A stretch of 26,191 nucleotides of DNA, taken from NCBI GenBank assembly GCA_964652825.1, contig CAZZCU010000031.1:1-26191 (forward strand), read 5' to 3'. The position numbers were made by a program, and so were the translations under genes. The DNA is from CAZZCU01 sp964652825 (lineage in GTDB: Bacteria; Bdellovibrionota_B; Oligoflexia; Oligoflexales; CAZZCU01). Below, one piece after another: positions 8,255-16,776 of this stretch. The stretch's first letter is position 1; every line of letters starts with the position of its first letter. The notes beneath the pieces are model-generated. The model was not told the DNA's origin and ran no database searches. It saw nothing but the letters and a program-made list of their open reading frames with translations.

Positions 8255-8282
8255 CTCGTCGTCACTATCTAGTGGCGACGAG
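8255..8282. terminator. Hairpin between convergent dnaK and slipin genes, possible bidirectional terminator
   Basis: CTCGTCGTCACT and AGTGGCGACGAG form a 12-bp stem with one wobble and an ATCT loop. A second stem, CAGCCCC with GGGGCTG (8227-8246), wraps the dnaK stop codon in its loop. T-runs are weak, so termination may be inefficient or factor-assisted. Confidence 0.5.
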
Positions 8283-8283
8283 C

Positions 8284-9030
8284 TTACTTCCCGGCATAAG
8301 TTTTCATTAGATCCATCGGCAACGGAAAGATAATCGTTGAGGCTCTTTCCGACGTCATCATCGACGAAACCGTCTGCAAATAACGCAACTGAATGGTGAT
8401 TGGGTTACGAGCCAATTCATCAGCGGCTTCACGAAGCTTGGTTGCCGCCTCATACTCACCGGCAGCGGCAATCACTTTAGCCCGACGCTCGCGCTCGGCT
8501 TCCGCCTGTTTGGCCATGGCACGTTGCATGTCTAATGGTAAATCAATGTGCTTCACTTCAACGGCCGAAACCTTGACTCCCCAAGGATCGGTATTGCTAT
8601 CCAAAATACGCTGTAATTGCGCGTTGACCTGCTCACGCTCCGTCAGTAGCTGGTCAAGCGTATGCTCGCCCAAAGTCGAACGTAGATGCGTTTGTGCCAG
8701 TTGGCTCGTTGCATACAAATAGTTTTCAATATTAATGATGGCGCGCACGGGATCCACAACCCGAAAATAAAGCACTGCATTTACTTTCAAGGTCACGTTG
8801 TCTCGACTAATAACATCTTGCGGCTCGATATCCATAGTAATAGTACGTGTCGAGGTCTTTACCATCCGATCTATATATGGAATTAACAAGACCAAGCCGG
8901 GCCCCGCAGGACGATTTAAAACCCGCCCCAATCGAAACACCACGCCGCGTTCATATTCCTGCAAAATTCGCACTGACGCCATCAGCACGGAAACAACCAA
9001 CACCAAAACCAGTGTTAAACCAAAACCCAT
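8284..9030 (-). CDS. Slipin: SPFH/stomatin-family membrane protein
   Basis: Slipins are membrane-anchored scaffold proteins that work with NfeD proteases in membrane quality control. The protein has an N-terminal hydrophobic anchor (1-20), then the SPFH domain with the family-typical EYERGVVFRLGR, GPGLVLLIPYID and MDIEPQDVISRDNV. An alanine/glutamate-rich coiled coil (AKQAEAERERRAKVIAA) and a short tail follow. At 248 aa it is near the usual length. The ATG overlaps the nfeD stop by one base (TAATG), and AGGAGG lies just ahead, so the two are translationally coupled. Confidence 0.95.
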   Translation of the reverse strand: MGFGLTLVLVLVVSVLMASVRILQEYERGVVFRLGRVLNRPAGPGLVLLIPYIDRMVKTSTRTITMDIEPQDVISRDNVTLKVNAVLYFRVVDPVRAIINIENYLYATSQLAQTHLRSTLGEHTLDQLLTEREQVNAQLQRILDSNTDPWGVKVSAVEVKHIDLPLDMQRAMAKQAEAERERRAKVIAAAGEYEAATKLREAADELARNPITIQLRYLQTVSSMMTSERASTIIFPLPMDLMKTYAGK

Positions 9031-10364
9031 TACGAAATCCTCCTAACTAACAGCAATAGACCCTGCACTTCCATAATCTCCACACGATCACCACCACGCA
9101 CACTTACTGATGCATCATCAGTCCGCGCCGACCAAATCTCACCTTCAACCCTCACCTGGCCCTCGCCGTTAACAAAATCTTGCAACGCTTCACCGCGCTC
9201 GCCTTTCATTCCTTCGGTGCCGGATATAACGCGCGAGCGTTCTGATTTCACCACCAAGTAAGCAATCGCTATAGCGGCACCAGCAACCGCCAAAGTACCC
9301 GGAATAATGGTCACCAGCGAGATCGCCAGACCGCTGACGTTGCCTGGATCAATCAGCAAGATGGACCCAAGAACGAATGCGGCAAAGCCACCAAAGCCCA
9401 ACACACCAAAGCTGGGCAAAAACATCTCGCCCACCATAAAGGCGATGCCCACCAGCAACAACAACAATGCCCCAAAATTGACCGGCAAAATCGACATCGA
9501 GATCAAAGCCAAAATCATTGCCACGCCGCCAAGTACTCCAGGGAACAAAGCGCCTGGGTGCGTGAGCTCGAAGCCAAGTCCGATAATGCCGGCGATGAAC
9601 AGCAGGTAGAACAAATTCGGATTCGACAAAATCGTTAGCAGCGACTGCCGCAGAGAAGACTCGTAACGAATGATCTGTGCGTTCGCGGCTTGAATTTTCA
9701 CCGTCGTGCCCGAAGCCAACAAAACCTCACGACCATCAACTTGCTGATAAAGCGTCGACAGATCGCTGGCAATCAAATCGATAACTTTATTTTCCAAGGC
9801 TTGTTCGGCCGCAATTGATGTCGAGGCCAAAACAAAAGATACCGCCATTTCCACATTGCGTGCCCGCGTTTTCGCGATAGATTCGATAAATGCCGCCGTA
9901 TCATTCTCAATTTTTTTGGCGGCATGTGAGTCTTGTTCGTTTTTATCGCCCGACATACCGATTTGAATCGGATGAGCCGCACCGATATTTGTGCCGGGAG
10001 CCATCGCGGCGATATGTGCCGCCAAAGTTATGAAGGCGCCAGCGCTAGCCGCGCGGGAACCACTCGGCCCCACCCACACGAGAACGGGAAAATCAGCATT
10101 CAGAATCGTCTTCACCATGGAGCGTGTGACTTCGAGTGAGCCACCGGGCGTGTCCAGACGAATCGTCAAACCAGCGGCGCCGCGTTCTTTGGCCAGAGCA
10201 ACCGCGCTCTGCAAAATATCGTCGGAGGACGCACCAATGATGCCGATATCAACTTCAACCCAAGTGCTTGCAGTTGCCAATGACGAACTTATCAAGGCCC
10301 AAAATAACAAGATGAAGAAACATGCTTTTGACTTAAGTTTTTTCCACGACCACTCATGCATCAT
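9030..10364 (-). CDS. nfeD: NfeD-family membrane-bound serine protease
   Basis: Long-form NfeD: a signal/anchor segment (about 14-32), a ClpP-class protease domain, four to five membrane helices and a C-terminal OB-fold. The protease domain shows LDTPGG, then SRAASAG with catalytic Ser107 (counted from the chosen start) and a Lys near 150 in AAKKIENDTAAF, which would be the Ser-Lys dyad. The OB-fold contains GEALQDF, GQVRVEGEIW and GGDRVEI. Characterised relatives cleave the C-terminus of stomatin-like partners, which fits the slipin next door. The ATG at 10364 overlaps the upstream stop as ATGA and has AAAGGA 10 bp before it; an in-frame ATG at 10385 is possible but lacks a good ribosome binding site. 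Confidence 0.94.
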   Translation of the reverse strand: MMHEWSWKKLKSKACFFILLFWALISSSLATASTWVEVDIGIIGASSDDILQSAVALAKERGAAGLTIRLDTPGGSLEVTRSMVKTILNADFPVLVWVGPSGSRAASAGAFITLAAHIAAMAPGTNIGAAHPIQIGMSGDKNEQDSHAAKKIENDTAAFIESIAKTRARNVEMAVSFVLASTSIAAEQALENKVIDLIASDLSTLYQQVDGREVLLASGTTVKIQAANAQIIRYESSLRQSLLTILSNPNLFYLLFIAGIIGLGFELTHPGALFPGVLGGVAMILALISMSILPVNFGALLLLLVGIAFMVGEMFLPSFGVLGFGGFAAFVLGSILLIDPGNVSGLAISLVTIIPGTLAVAGAAIAIAYLVVKSERSRVISGTEGMKGERGEALQDFVNGEGQVRVEGEIWSARTDDASVSVRGGDRVEIMEVQGLLLLVRRIS

Positions 10365-10885
10365 TGAACCAATGTCCTTTGGCATTCAATGCTCTCAATG
10401 TGTGCCAATGCTTTTTGCAAGTGTTCCCAGCATTTAACTTTGGAGCGCGGATCTCGGATCATTTCCGAAGGATGCAAGGTAACGATAAAATCAGCGCCGT
10501 TAATTGCCGACTGCTGCAGAAGACCACCTTCATGCTCAATTTCAACAGAACGCCCCGCCACAAGCGCACCGGCGGCAGCGCCCATGGCAATCACCAATTC
10601 CGCCACGACACTAGGATTCAACTGACTATCCTGATAAAAATCCCCGGCAGTCATAATTGCAAAATCGCTGGGGGCGAATTTCATGGCGGCAATGATACGA
10701 GCGAGCAAAGTTTTCTCGTCTTCGCTGCCAAGCTCCGGCTCCAACAAAAATATAACCTTGCGGCGGTGTGAAGAACCATGCCTCTGACCGAAGGCACGCA
10801 AAGACCGCGCGGTGGTGAAACCGCGTTCGGAAACCCACAGCAGATAGTTCGTTAGTTTTGTCGCGATCGACGCCTTGTCCGGCAT
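10361..10885 (-). CDS. Uracil-DNA-glycosylase-fold protein, apparently without the catalytic motif
   Basis: A 174-aa protein with the layout of family 4/5 uracil-DNA glycosylases in the latter part: VVAELVIAMGAAAGALVAG (93-111) resembles the segment that carries the LG-A-A motif, and TLHPSEMIRDPRSK (136-149) resembles the C-terminal HPS-LLR-P motif. The usual N-terminal active-site motif GE-PG is not present; the corresponding stretch reads LLEPELG. The Cys ligands of the family 4 iron-sulfur cluster are also lacking. It may be a structural relative, like the HolD (psi) subunit of DNA polymerase III, which shares this fold; that comparison is inference. The ATG at 10885 follows AAAGGTAAG; a TTG at 10936 would add 17 residues. 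It overlaps nfeD by four bases. Confidence 0.6.
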   Translation of the reverse strand: MPDKASIATKLTNYLLWVSERGFTTARSLRAFGQRHGSSHRRKVIFLLEPELGSEDEKTLLARIIAAMKFAPSDFAIMTAGDFYQDSQLNPSVVAELVIAMGAAAGALVAGRSVEIEHEGGLLQQSAINGADFIVTLHPSEMIRDPRSKVKCWEHLQKALAHIESIECQRTLVQ

Positions 10886-10944
10886 GTTGGTCTTACCTTT
10901 GAGTCCGTCCACTAACCACGGGCGTGACCTTATCAAAGGCGGAG

Positions 10945-12459
10945 TTAGGATGCAATTTTTCGTGGACTGCGGCCCTGGCGACGCTCAAAGATCGCCTGAT
11001 GTGCCGCCTGTTGATTTTGCTTCAGTTCGGGCGTCATATGCCCCTGGTGCTGAGAGCGATGGTAGACCAGGTAAGCTTTGGCATGCTGACCAGCCTGAAC
11101 GTAGGCGTCACCCAGAAACTGGTACAATTTGCCCAACTCTTCCTTAAGCGACAAAGCCTTGTGAACGGTATCGATCGCATCTTCGGGCTTCGACATAGCG
11201 AGATAAATCTCTGTCAATCGCAGAAAGATCTCGATCGAGGTCTGCTTTTTTAGCACAGCAGTATAGGTAGCAATAGCCGGCTCGTAGTCCTTCATGCGCG
11301 CGTGTAGTGCCGCCTTTATGCACAAGCCATCGATATTTTCCGGCATTGCCAACAGCGCTTTATCGATGGTTTCAATAGCTTGTTCATTACGCTCGGTCGC
11401 CGCATACAACCTGGTCAGAACAATATGCACATCCATTTTCTCGGGATGCGCCGTCCGCTCATCGCGTAAAGCCAATTCAGCTTTGCGAGGATCGTCAGCT
11501 TCCATGGCATACCTCACCATTGCTTCCAGTGCCCGAGTGTTGTCGGGGTGGTGGCGCCGCAGGCGACGAAAATAGTAGATTGCTTTGTCCAAGTTACTGT
11601 CCATGGCATATGCCTGTCCCATGACGAACAGAGCGCCGCGATGTTTCGGAGATTCCTTGAGTGCTTCACGCAGGTGATGCATGGCGGCTTCGATTTCGCC
11701 GTTATCCAAAAGCATGCGCCCCAACTGCACTTGGCGGTCGGGATTTTTACCGTTCAGCTCCAACTCTTTGCGCATGTAATCGATAGCTTCAGCGGGTTTA
11801 TCGCGGCGCAAACTAATGTCAGCGAGTACCGCATAGGTTTTATAAAAATTCGGATTAATCGCAATATTTTCTCTTAGCAATTTCACCGCATCGTCGACGC
11901 GACCGACCCGATCCAAAACTAAAGCTTTGCCATGCCGCGCTCTGACGCTGGTTTCATTACCCACCAGCGCTGCCTCCAGCAACTTGAGTGCTTCGTCGTA
12001 TCGCTTATTAATAACCAGCTTTTCAGCGGCGCGCACCATTTGCGTCAGTGGTTCCGGCGCGAAGTAGCTATCAAGAACAGATGATATTTTCTTCTCAAGA
12101 TCAACAGGCTGAAAAGGCTTCAAAATATAGTCGCTGGCACCTTGATCAGCAGCCTTAACGATGTCGTCGCGGCTGCTTTCGCCGGTGACTATCACTACCG
12201 GTATATCGCTGCTCAACTCGCTTTGACGTAAAGAACGCAAAACATCAAAGCCGGTTTTTTTGCGTAAGTTCACGTCACAAATCACCAGATCCGCCGACTG
12301 CTCATCGAGAACTTTGAGTGCTTCAGCGCCATCATGAACTTCGACAATGGTTTTGAAACCCATCTTTGCCAAAACCCGCACGATGCCTTTGCGCGTCGAA
12401 TCATGTCCGTCGGCAACCAGGATCGTCAAATTCTCCGGCTTATAGGGCAACTCACTCAT
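10945..12459 (-). CDS. Response regulator with C-terminal TPR repeats
   Basis: The 504 aa start with a receiver domain: Asp17 (VADGHD, one acidic residue where most have two), phosphoacceptor Asp62 (VICDVNLRKKTG), Thr92 (IVTGES) and Lys114 (YILKPF). From about 135 to 490 there are roughly ten TPR-like helix pairs (for example RYDEALKLLEAAL and KAIYYFRRLRRHHPDN), ending in a basic tail. There is no DNA-binding or enzymatic output, so phosphorylation probably changes protein-protein contacts through the TPR solenoid. Its kinase is not in the window. It lies between a separate TPR protein and the UDG-fold gene in the minus-strand cluster. Confidence 0.92.
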   Translation of the reverse strand: MSELPYKPENLTILVADGHDSTRKGIVRVLAKMGFKTIVEVHDGAEALKVLDEQSADLVICDVNLRKKTGFDVLRSLRQSELSSDIPVVIVTGESSRDDIVKAADQGASDYILKPFQPVDLEKKISSVLDSYFAPEPLTQMVRAAEKLVINKRYDEALKLLEAALVGNETSVRARHGKALVLDRVGRVDDAVKLLRENIAINPNFYKTYAVLADISLRRDKPAEAIDYMRKELELNGKNPDRQVQLGRMLLDNGEIEAAMHHLREALKESPKHRGALFVMGQAYAMDSNLDKAIYYFRRLRRHHPDNTRALEAMVRYAMEADDPRKAELALRDERTAHPEKMDVHIVLTRLYAATERNEQAIETIDKALLAMPENIDGLCIKAALHARMKDYEPAIATYTAVLKKQTSIEIFLRLTEIYLAMSKPEDAIDTVHKALSLKEELGKLYQFLGDAYVQAGQHAKAYLVYHRSQHQGHMTPELKQNQQAAHQAIFERRQGRSPRKIAS

Positions 12460-12516
12460 GCCGCCAAAATCTCCTTTGGGTGTATGAGAGTTGTATCGGG
12501 TCGCTATGCTGGATCT

Positions 12517-13275
12517 TTATATTTTTACAGCAGGGTCGTGAAGCGGCAGACCACCGGGACGCGGTCGCGTCGTCGTCATGCGCAGATAAGCCCTTGAAAT
12601 TAAATCGTTTGGATCAGTTTGTTGGACTTTTAACCACTGATCACGGGCGATCTCTGTCCGGCCTAATTTCAGATACAAAACCCCTAGCCAGGTGCGCGCC
12701 TCTGCAACATCCGGGAAAGCCCGCAAAAGATCTTCGAGTTCCGTTTGGGCCTTATCAAGCTGACCAATTTGCATGTACAAGCGGGCCAAATTTAATTTGA
12801 CGTCCGGCATGCGTTCAAACAACGACAAGGCTTTACGATACTCGCGGATAGCATCCGCCGACATATTGCTTTGTTGATACAAATTACCCGCGGCAGCATG
12901 CAAATTGGCAAGTCGCCCTAAAACCAAATCGGGCTGACGCTTGGTTGGGCTGGTCTGTGCCTGAACTTTGTTGAAAATTTCCCGCGCTTCTTCATAGCGA
13001 CTTAAATCACAGAGCGTCGCCGCCAGATTCAATGATGCTTCGACATAACTGGGATTTATCTGCAACGCTCGCTGAAATTCGTCGAGCGCCTCAATGAACC
13101 GTGATTGCCGATGGTAAGTTACACCAAGGAGATTGTACATATTTGCCAAGGGGCCGTAATCGGCGATGGCAGCTCGCAACAATTTTTCGGCGGCATCATA
13201 ACGCTGCACGCTAACGTACAAGTTAACTTTGTTAACTATGCCGTTGAGTTCTTCTCTGGCTAAAACCGCGTTCAT
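12517..13275 (-). CDS. TPR repeat protein
   Basis: A 252-aa protein with no signal peptide, built almost entirely of TPR units: for example NMYNLLGVTYHRQSRFIEAL, followed by EFQRALQINP and later ADAIREYRKALSLF and TWLGVLYLKLGRTEIA. Such proteins act as cytosolic scaffolds. The short gap to rny (29 bp) and the TPR-containing response regulator downstream suggest these products work together. A partner cannot be named from sequence. Confidence 0.88.
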   Translation of the reverse strand: MNAVLAREELNGIVNKVNLYVSVQRYDAAEKLLRAAIADYGPLANMYNLLGVTYHRQSRFIEALDEFQRALQINPSYVEASLNLAATLCDLSRYEEAREIFNKVQAQTSPTKRQPDLVLGRLANLHAAAGNLYQQSNMSADAIREYRKALSLFERMPDVKLNLARLYMQIGQLDKAQTELEDLLRAFPDVAEARTWLGVLYLKLGRTEIARDQWLKVQQTDPNDLISRAYLRMTTTRPRPGGLPLHDPAVKI

Positions 13276-13304
13276 CCCTGCAACAACCTCTGCTCAAAGG
13301 AAAA

Positions 13305-14873
13305 CTAGGCGACGGCAACCGATTCAAAACGGCGCGTAACCATCACTTTAATCTGCCCCGGATACTGAACCTGTTCCTCAATGCGTTTAGCAATCGCTGC
13401 ACTTAAGGACGCCAGATCACTTTCACTAATGCGCTTATGGTTCACTTCAACATGAACCTCGCGGCCACCATTCATAATACCGTGCTTAACAACACCGGGG
13501 AAACTCCGCACGACTTCTTCGATAGCCGACAAACGAATCTGATAGCCTTCCTCAAGATTGACGCGAGCGCCAGGACGAGCGCCTGATAAGGTGTCGGCGG
13601 ATTTTAAGACATAGGATAGCGGTGTCTCCAACCGCAAATCATTGTGATGCGACATTACCGTGTCACAGATCAGACGCGACTCACCGTAACGATCTGCATA
13701 GTCACCGCTGATGACCGCGTGACTGCCCTCGATGCGATAATCAATGCTCTTGCCAATATCGTGCAACAGGCCCGAGCGTTTTGCCAGATCGGGATCAACC
13801 GACAGCTCATCGGCAATCATACCGGCTAGACGTGCTACTTCCATCGAATGAAGATACTGATTTTGTCGATAACTGGTCCGCCAATTCAAGCTGCCGACCA
13901 TTTTCAAAACCTCGACGTGAATGCCTTTAAGACGTAGCTCTTTGGCAGCCCTGCGACCGAGCAATAGCGCTTGATGCTCGATAACCTCGCGATGACGCGC
14001 ATACACATCCGCCATCTTCGCCCAACTATTTGGATGCTTGGTTTTGAGCTCTTCGAGGGTTAAGCGCGCAGCCTCGCGATAAATCCCATAGCCCCCGACA
14101 AGTTTAATAACCGGTATGATGTTATCCTGATTATCTTTTACCATCTCGATAGTCGCGCCGGAGATATCACGCAGATTCTGCAAAAGCGGGTGCTGATCAG
14201 AGTGCAGCAAATCGATCAAACCTGGGTCCGGCAGCTCAACATTGTTGACGGGTTTTGGCCAGACAAAATTCGGCGCATAACGAGACAGGGTACGCGATAA
14301 TAACCGATTGCCCATACGTTTGGTTGAGGCATTGAGATCTTCAGTAAGGGTCTTTAATACTTTCTGAGCCTCCAATTGCCGCTGATCAACCAATTGTGTT
14401 TTGAGATCGTCGGTAATTTTCGCGGCACTGACACCACTCACCTGCTCCAGCTTGTCACGCAGCTCAATCTGCAATCCATCCATCGTGGTTTTCTGACCAT
14501 CAATAATTTCTTTTACCGCTGTTACCTTGGTAACGATTTGCTCGTACTCACGTTCATGGCGCTTGAGCTGGGATTCAGCTGCGGAGGCGGATTGCTCCTG
14601 CGATTGCAGCTCTACTTCGGCGACTTTGAGATCTTCCAGGCGTGTGGCGATGTTTGTTTCCAGCTCTTCGCGAGCAAGCTGCAGTTTTTGCTCGATGCGA
14701 CCTTGGACATCGGCCCGGATTTTTTCGACCTGACGCTGAGCCTCGCGTAAGATTTGTTGCTTCTGTTGTAAATTATCACGTTGAAGTTTGCGGCGGAGGA
14801 CATACACCAATGTCCAAAATATCACCAAACCCGCCAGCATCGATACTAATGCCAGGATCAAATAATTAACCAT
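13305..14873 (-). CDS. rny: Ribonuclease Y homologue with a degenerate KH domain
   Basis: RNase Y is a membrane-bound endoribonuclease that starts mRNA decay, mainly known from Firmicutes. The order is an N-terminal membrane helix (about 2-25), a long coiled coil (30-150), a KH-like region (210-275) and an HD phosphohydrolase domain. The HD part is intact: WRTSYRQNQYLHSMEVARLAG, LLHDIGKSIDYRIEGSHA (His371-Asp372), MSHHND and SADTLSGARPGAR. The KH region aligns around ATIEMV and YREAARLTLEEL, but its RNA-binding GxxG loop (GREGRN in family members) reads HSDQHPLL. The ATG at 14873 is chosen because GAGGAG lies 7 bp upstream; the TTG at 14888 would overlap that site. It is the first gene of the minus-strand cluster, followed 29 bp later by the TPR gene. 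Confidence 0.92.
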   Translation of the reverse strand: MVNYLILALVSMLAGLVIFWTLVYVLRRKLQRDNLQQKQQILREAQRQVEKIRADVQGRIEQKLQLAREELETNIATRLEDLKVAEVELQSQEQSASAAESQLKRHEREYEQIVTKVTAVKEIIDGQKTTMDGLQIELRDKLEQVSGVSAAKITDDLKTQLVDQRQLEAQKVLKTLTEDLNASTKRMGNRLLSRTLSRYAPNFVWPKPVNNVELPDPGLIDLLHSDQHPLLQNLRDISGATIEMVKDNQDNIIPVIKLVGGYGIYREAARLTLEELKTKHPNSWAKMADVYARHREVIEHQALLLGRRAAKELRLKGIHVEVLKMVGSLNWRTSYRQNQYLHSMEVARLAGMIADELSVDPDLAKRSGLLHDIGKSIDYRIEGSHAVISGDYADRYGESRLICDTVMSHHNDLRLETPLSYVLKSADTLSGARPGARVNLEEGYQIRLSAIEEVVRSFPGVVKHGIMNGGREVHVEVNHKRISESDLASLSAAIAKRIEEQVQYPGQIKVMVTRRFESVAVA

Positions 14874-15120
14874 TTTCCGACTCCTCAATGCCCGACAAAG
14901 CAGACATCGTCGCTTTACACTTTGCTTTTGTTATTATCAGGTTGCTCTAAGCAAAGGTCAAAATTAAATCACAAACGAAAATCAAAGGCTTGTGGCTAAA
15001 ACAATCCACCTATGCCACAATAGGTATAGCTTGGAAGCTGTTGGTTAAAAACAGGAATTTGCCTTCCCGCCGACGTTTCAGCGACTTGTTAGACGTTCTT
15101 GTTTTGGGACTCCAGCTCCA

Positions 15121-15930
15121 GTGAGCACTTCCACTTATACCTTTGAATTCCTTGAAGAAACACTGCAACTAGCTGCTACAGAGCTGATGCATCGCTTTGG
15201 CAATGGCCGCCAGATCACCTACAAAGCCGATAATAGCCTAGTGACTGACGCCGATCTGGCGAGCGAAAAAATCATTCTCGATCGCATTCGCGAATTTTTC
15301 CCTAACGATCATTTTTACTCGGAAGAAGCCGGCCGATCTTCGCAAGTCCGAACTTCTGGCGCGCATGTGTGGATTATTGATCCTTTGGACGGCACCACGA
15401 ATTTTGCCAATGCCTACCCATTTTTTTGTGTCTCGATCGCACGCGGCATTTTTCGTGATGATGGCAAAGTCGAGATTCTGGAAGGTGGCGTAATCGACCC
15501 AAATCGCGGCAAAACCTATTGTGCCCGACGCGGGCAAGGGGCTAGCGTCAATGGCCGGCCGATGCGCGTGGCAGGATCGCGGCCAATCAACAAAGCCTTT
15601 CTGGTTACTGGTTTCTATTACAAAAAGGGCGAAGAGCTACAGCGGGAAGTCCAGCGCTTTGCCAAAGTCGCGGATATTTGCCAAAGCGTACGCCGAGACG
15701 GTGCCGCCGCCCTGGATCTGGCAATGGTGGCAGAAGGCGTATATGACGCCTTCTGGGAGCTGGGGTTGCAACCCTGGGACCTGGCGGCCGGAACGCTGCT
15801 CATCGAGGAGGCTGGTGGGGTCCTGAGAAACTATGAGCAAACCCAAGATGCGGTCTATGACCTTGAAGGAACTGGGATTATTGCCGGTTCGGTGGGTGTG
15901 GTTTCCGAGCTGGAGGATTTAATTCGCTAG
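15121..15930 (+). CDS. Inositol-monophosphatase-family phosphatase (SuhB-like)
   Basis: A Mg-dependent, Li-sensitive-type sugar/inositol phosphatase of 269 aa. Metal-binding motifs are Glu68-Glu69 (FYSEEAG), IIDPLDGTTNFA with Asp87, Asp90 and Thr92, and PWDLAAGTLLIEEAGG with Asp220. VTDADLASEKII (41-52) is also typical. Substrate could be inositol-1-phosphate or another sugar phosphate, and SuhB also has an RNA-polymerase role in enterics; sequence alone does not tell. The start is a GTG with only a weak purine stretch ahead. It diverges from rny across a 247-bp gap in which I see only a small dyad (ACCTAT and ATAGGT, 15008-15025) and no convincing promoter. Confidence 0.9.
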   Translation: MSTSTYTFEFLEETLQLAATELMHRFGNGRQITYKADNSLVTDADLASEKIILDRIREFFPNDHFYSEEAGRSSQVRTSGAHVWIIDPLDGTTNFANAYPFFCVSIARGIFRDDGKVEILEGGVIDPNRGKTYCARRGQGASVNGRPMRVAGSRPINKAFLVTGFYYKKGEELQREVQRFAKVADICQSVRRDGAAALDLAMVAEGVYDAFWELGLQPWDLAAGTLLIEEAGGVLRNYEQTQDAVYDLEGTGIIAGSVGVVSELEDLIR

Positions 15931-16084
15931 CCAGGGCAGAACTCCCCGGATCCACAATGAGTGGAACTTGGAATTGGCGGCGGTTTTTGAATATGAGATT
16001 ATTAAAATTCGCTCTTCCGACTAGTCGAGCATGGGGCTTTAAGTCTGGAGAGTGGTTTTTGTAGCAGGCCTTTAAGGAGGGCGC

Positions 16085-16402
16085 ATGGGTAAGAAGTTAT
16101 ACGTAGGAAATTTGCCGTACTCAGTTAGAGAAGAGCAGCTGGAAAGCCTGTTCTCACAATACGGCACGGTCGAGTCCACCAAAGTCATCACAAACCGTGA
16201 TACAGGCCGTAGTAAGGGCTTTGGCTTTGTTGAAATGTCTTCCGACGCAGAAGCACAAGAAGCGATCGAAAAAGCAAATGCAATGCAACTAGATGGCAGA
16301 GCGTTGACTGTCACTGAAGCGCGTCCTCAAGAACCACGTACCGGCGGCGGTGGTGGAGGCGGGGGCTATCGCGGCGGCGGCGGAGGCAGCAACTACCGCT
16401 AG
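16085..16402 (+). CDS. Glycine-rich RRM RNA-binding protein
   Basis: A 105-aa single RRM with a Gly-rich tail, like the cold-inducible RNA-binding proteins of cyanobacteria and some proteobacteria. RNP2 is KLYVGNLPY (4-12) and RNP1 is RSKGFGFVEM (42-51), with the aromatic residues needed for RNA stacking. Residues 86-105 are almost pure glycine with Tyr and Arg. AAGGAGG lies 5 bp before the ATG, a near-perfect ribosome binding site, suggesting high expression. It is monocistronic and ends in a clear intrinsic terminator. It probably binds single-stranded RNA in the cytosol; a role in cold response is likely by family but not shown here. Confidence 0.95.
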   Translation: MGKKLYVGNLPYSVREEQLESLFSQYGTVESTKVITNRDTGRSKGFGFVEMSSDAEAQEAIEKANAMQLDGRALTVTEARPQEPRTGGGGGGGGYRGGGGGSNYR

Positions 16403-16435
16403 GACCGTTTGTCGAATTCGACCCAAAAACAAAGG

Positions 16436-16464
16436 TGGCGCCCCTAAGTGGGTGCCATTTTTTT
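16436..16464 (+). terminator. Intrinsic terminator of the RRM gene
   Basis: TGGCGCCC and GGGTGCCA form an 8-bp stem (one G-T wobble) with loop CTAAGT, directly followed by seven T. It lies 33 bp after the RRM stop. Confidence 0.9.
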
Positions 16465-16536
16465 CATTTATTAAGAAGGGTCTTCTGTAATAGGCCTTAT
16501 TTATAGCTAAAATAGGTATTTCCAATGTCCAAAGAA

Positions 16537-16564
16537 TAGACGGCCGGCATTCTTCGGATATAAT
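16537..16564 (+). promoter_or_regulatory. Promoter candidate with perfect -10 box ahead of the LysR-type HTH gene
   Basis: TATAAT at 16559-16564 with TAGACG 16 bp upstream (four of six -35 positions). Transcription from here would give a leader of about 205 nt before the ATG at 16777. The 374-bp gap from 16403 to 16776 otherwise holds the RRM terminator and the leader hairpin listed next; no credible gene is seen in it. Confidence 0.5.
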
Positions 16565-16578
16565 TAAATCAATAATTT

Positions 16579-16607
16579 CATGGGGGAGCTACCTGGCACA
16601 CCCCATG
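16579..16607 (+). other. Hairpin in the long leader of the LysR-type HTH gene
   Basis: CATGGGG and CCCCATG pair perfectly across a 15-nt loop just after the predicted transcription start. With a leader near 205 nt this could be a post-transcriptional control element; no known riboswitch is recognised. Confidence 0.35.
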
Positions 16608-16776
16608 CAGTATGGCACCCTGGTTATTGATTGCTGTTCCTGTTGTTGCCCTCCTCTCCCGGTTGAGCTGATTGCGTTAACCTCAAAAACCATTGTCTGT
16701 TTTTCGTTTGTTGCATTTGGGATCGAGGCTTCACGCGTCGGATTTGCTCAATGCGGAACATGGAGACTGAAAAGCT

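Noticed and set aside
14376..14750. Plus-strand frame opposite rny
   Set aside because: It mirrors the coiled-coil coding region of rny; repetitive coiled-coil codons often leave the opposite strand open.
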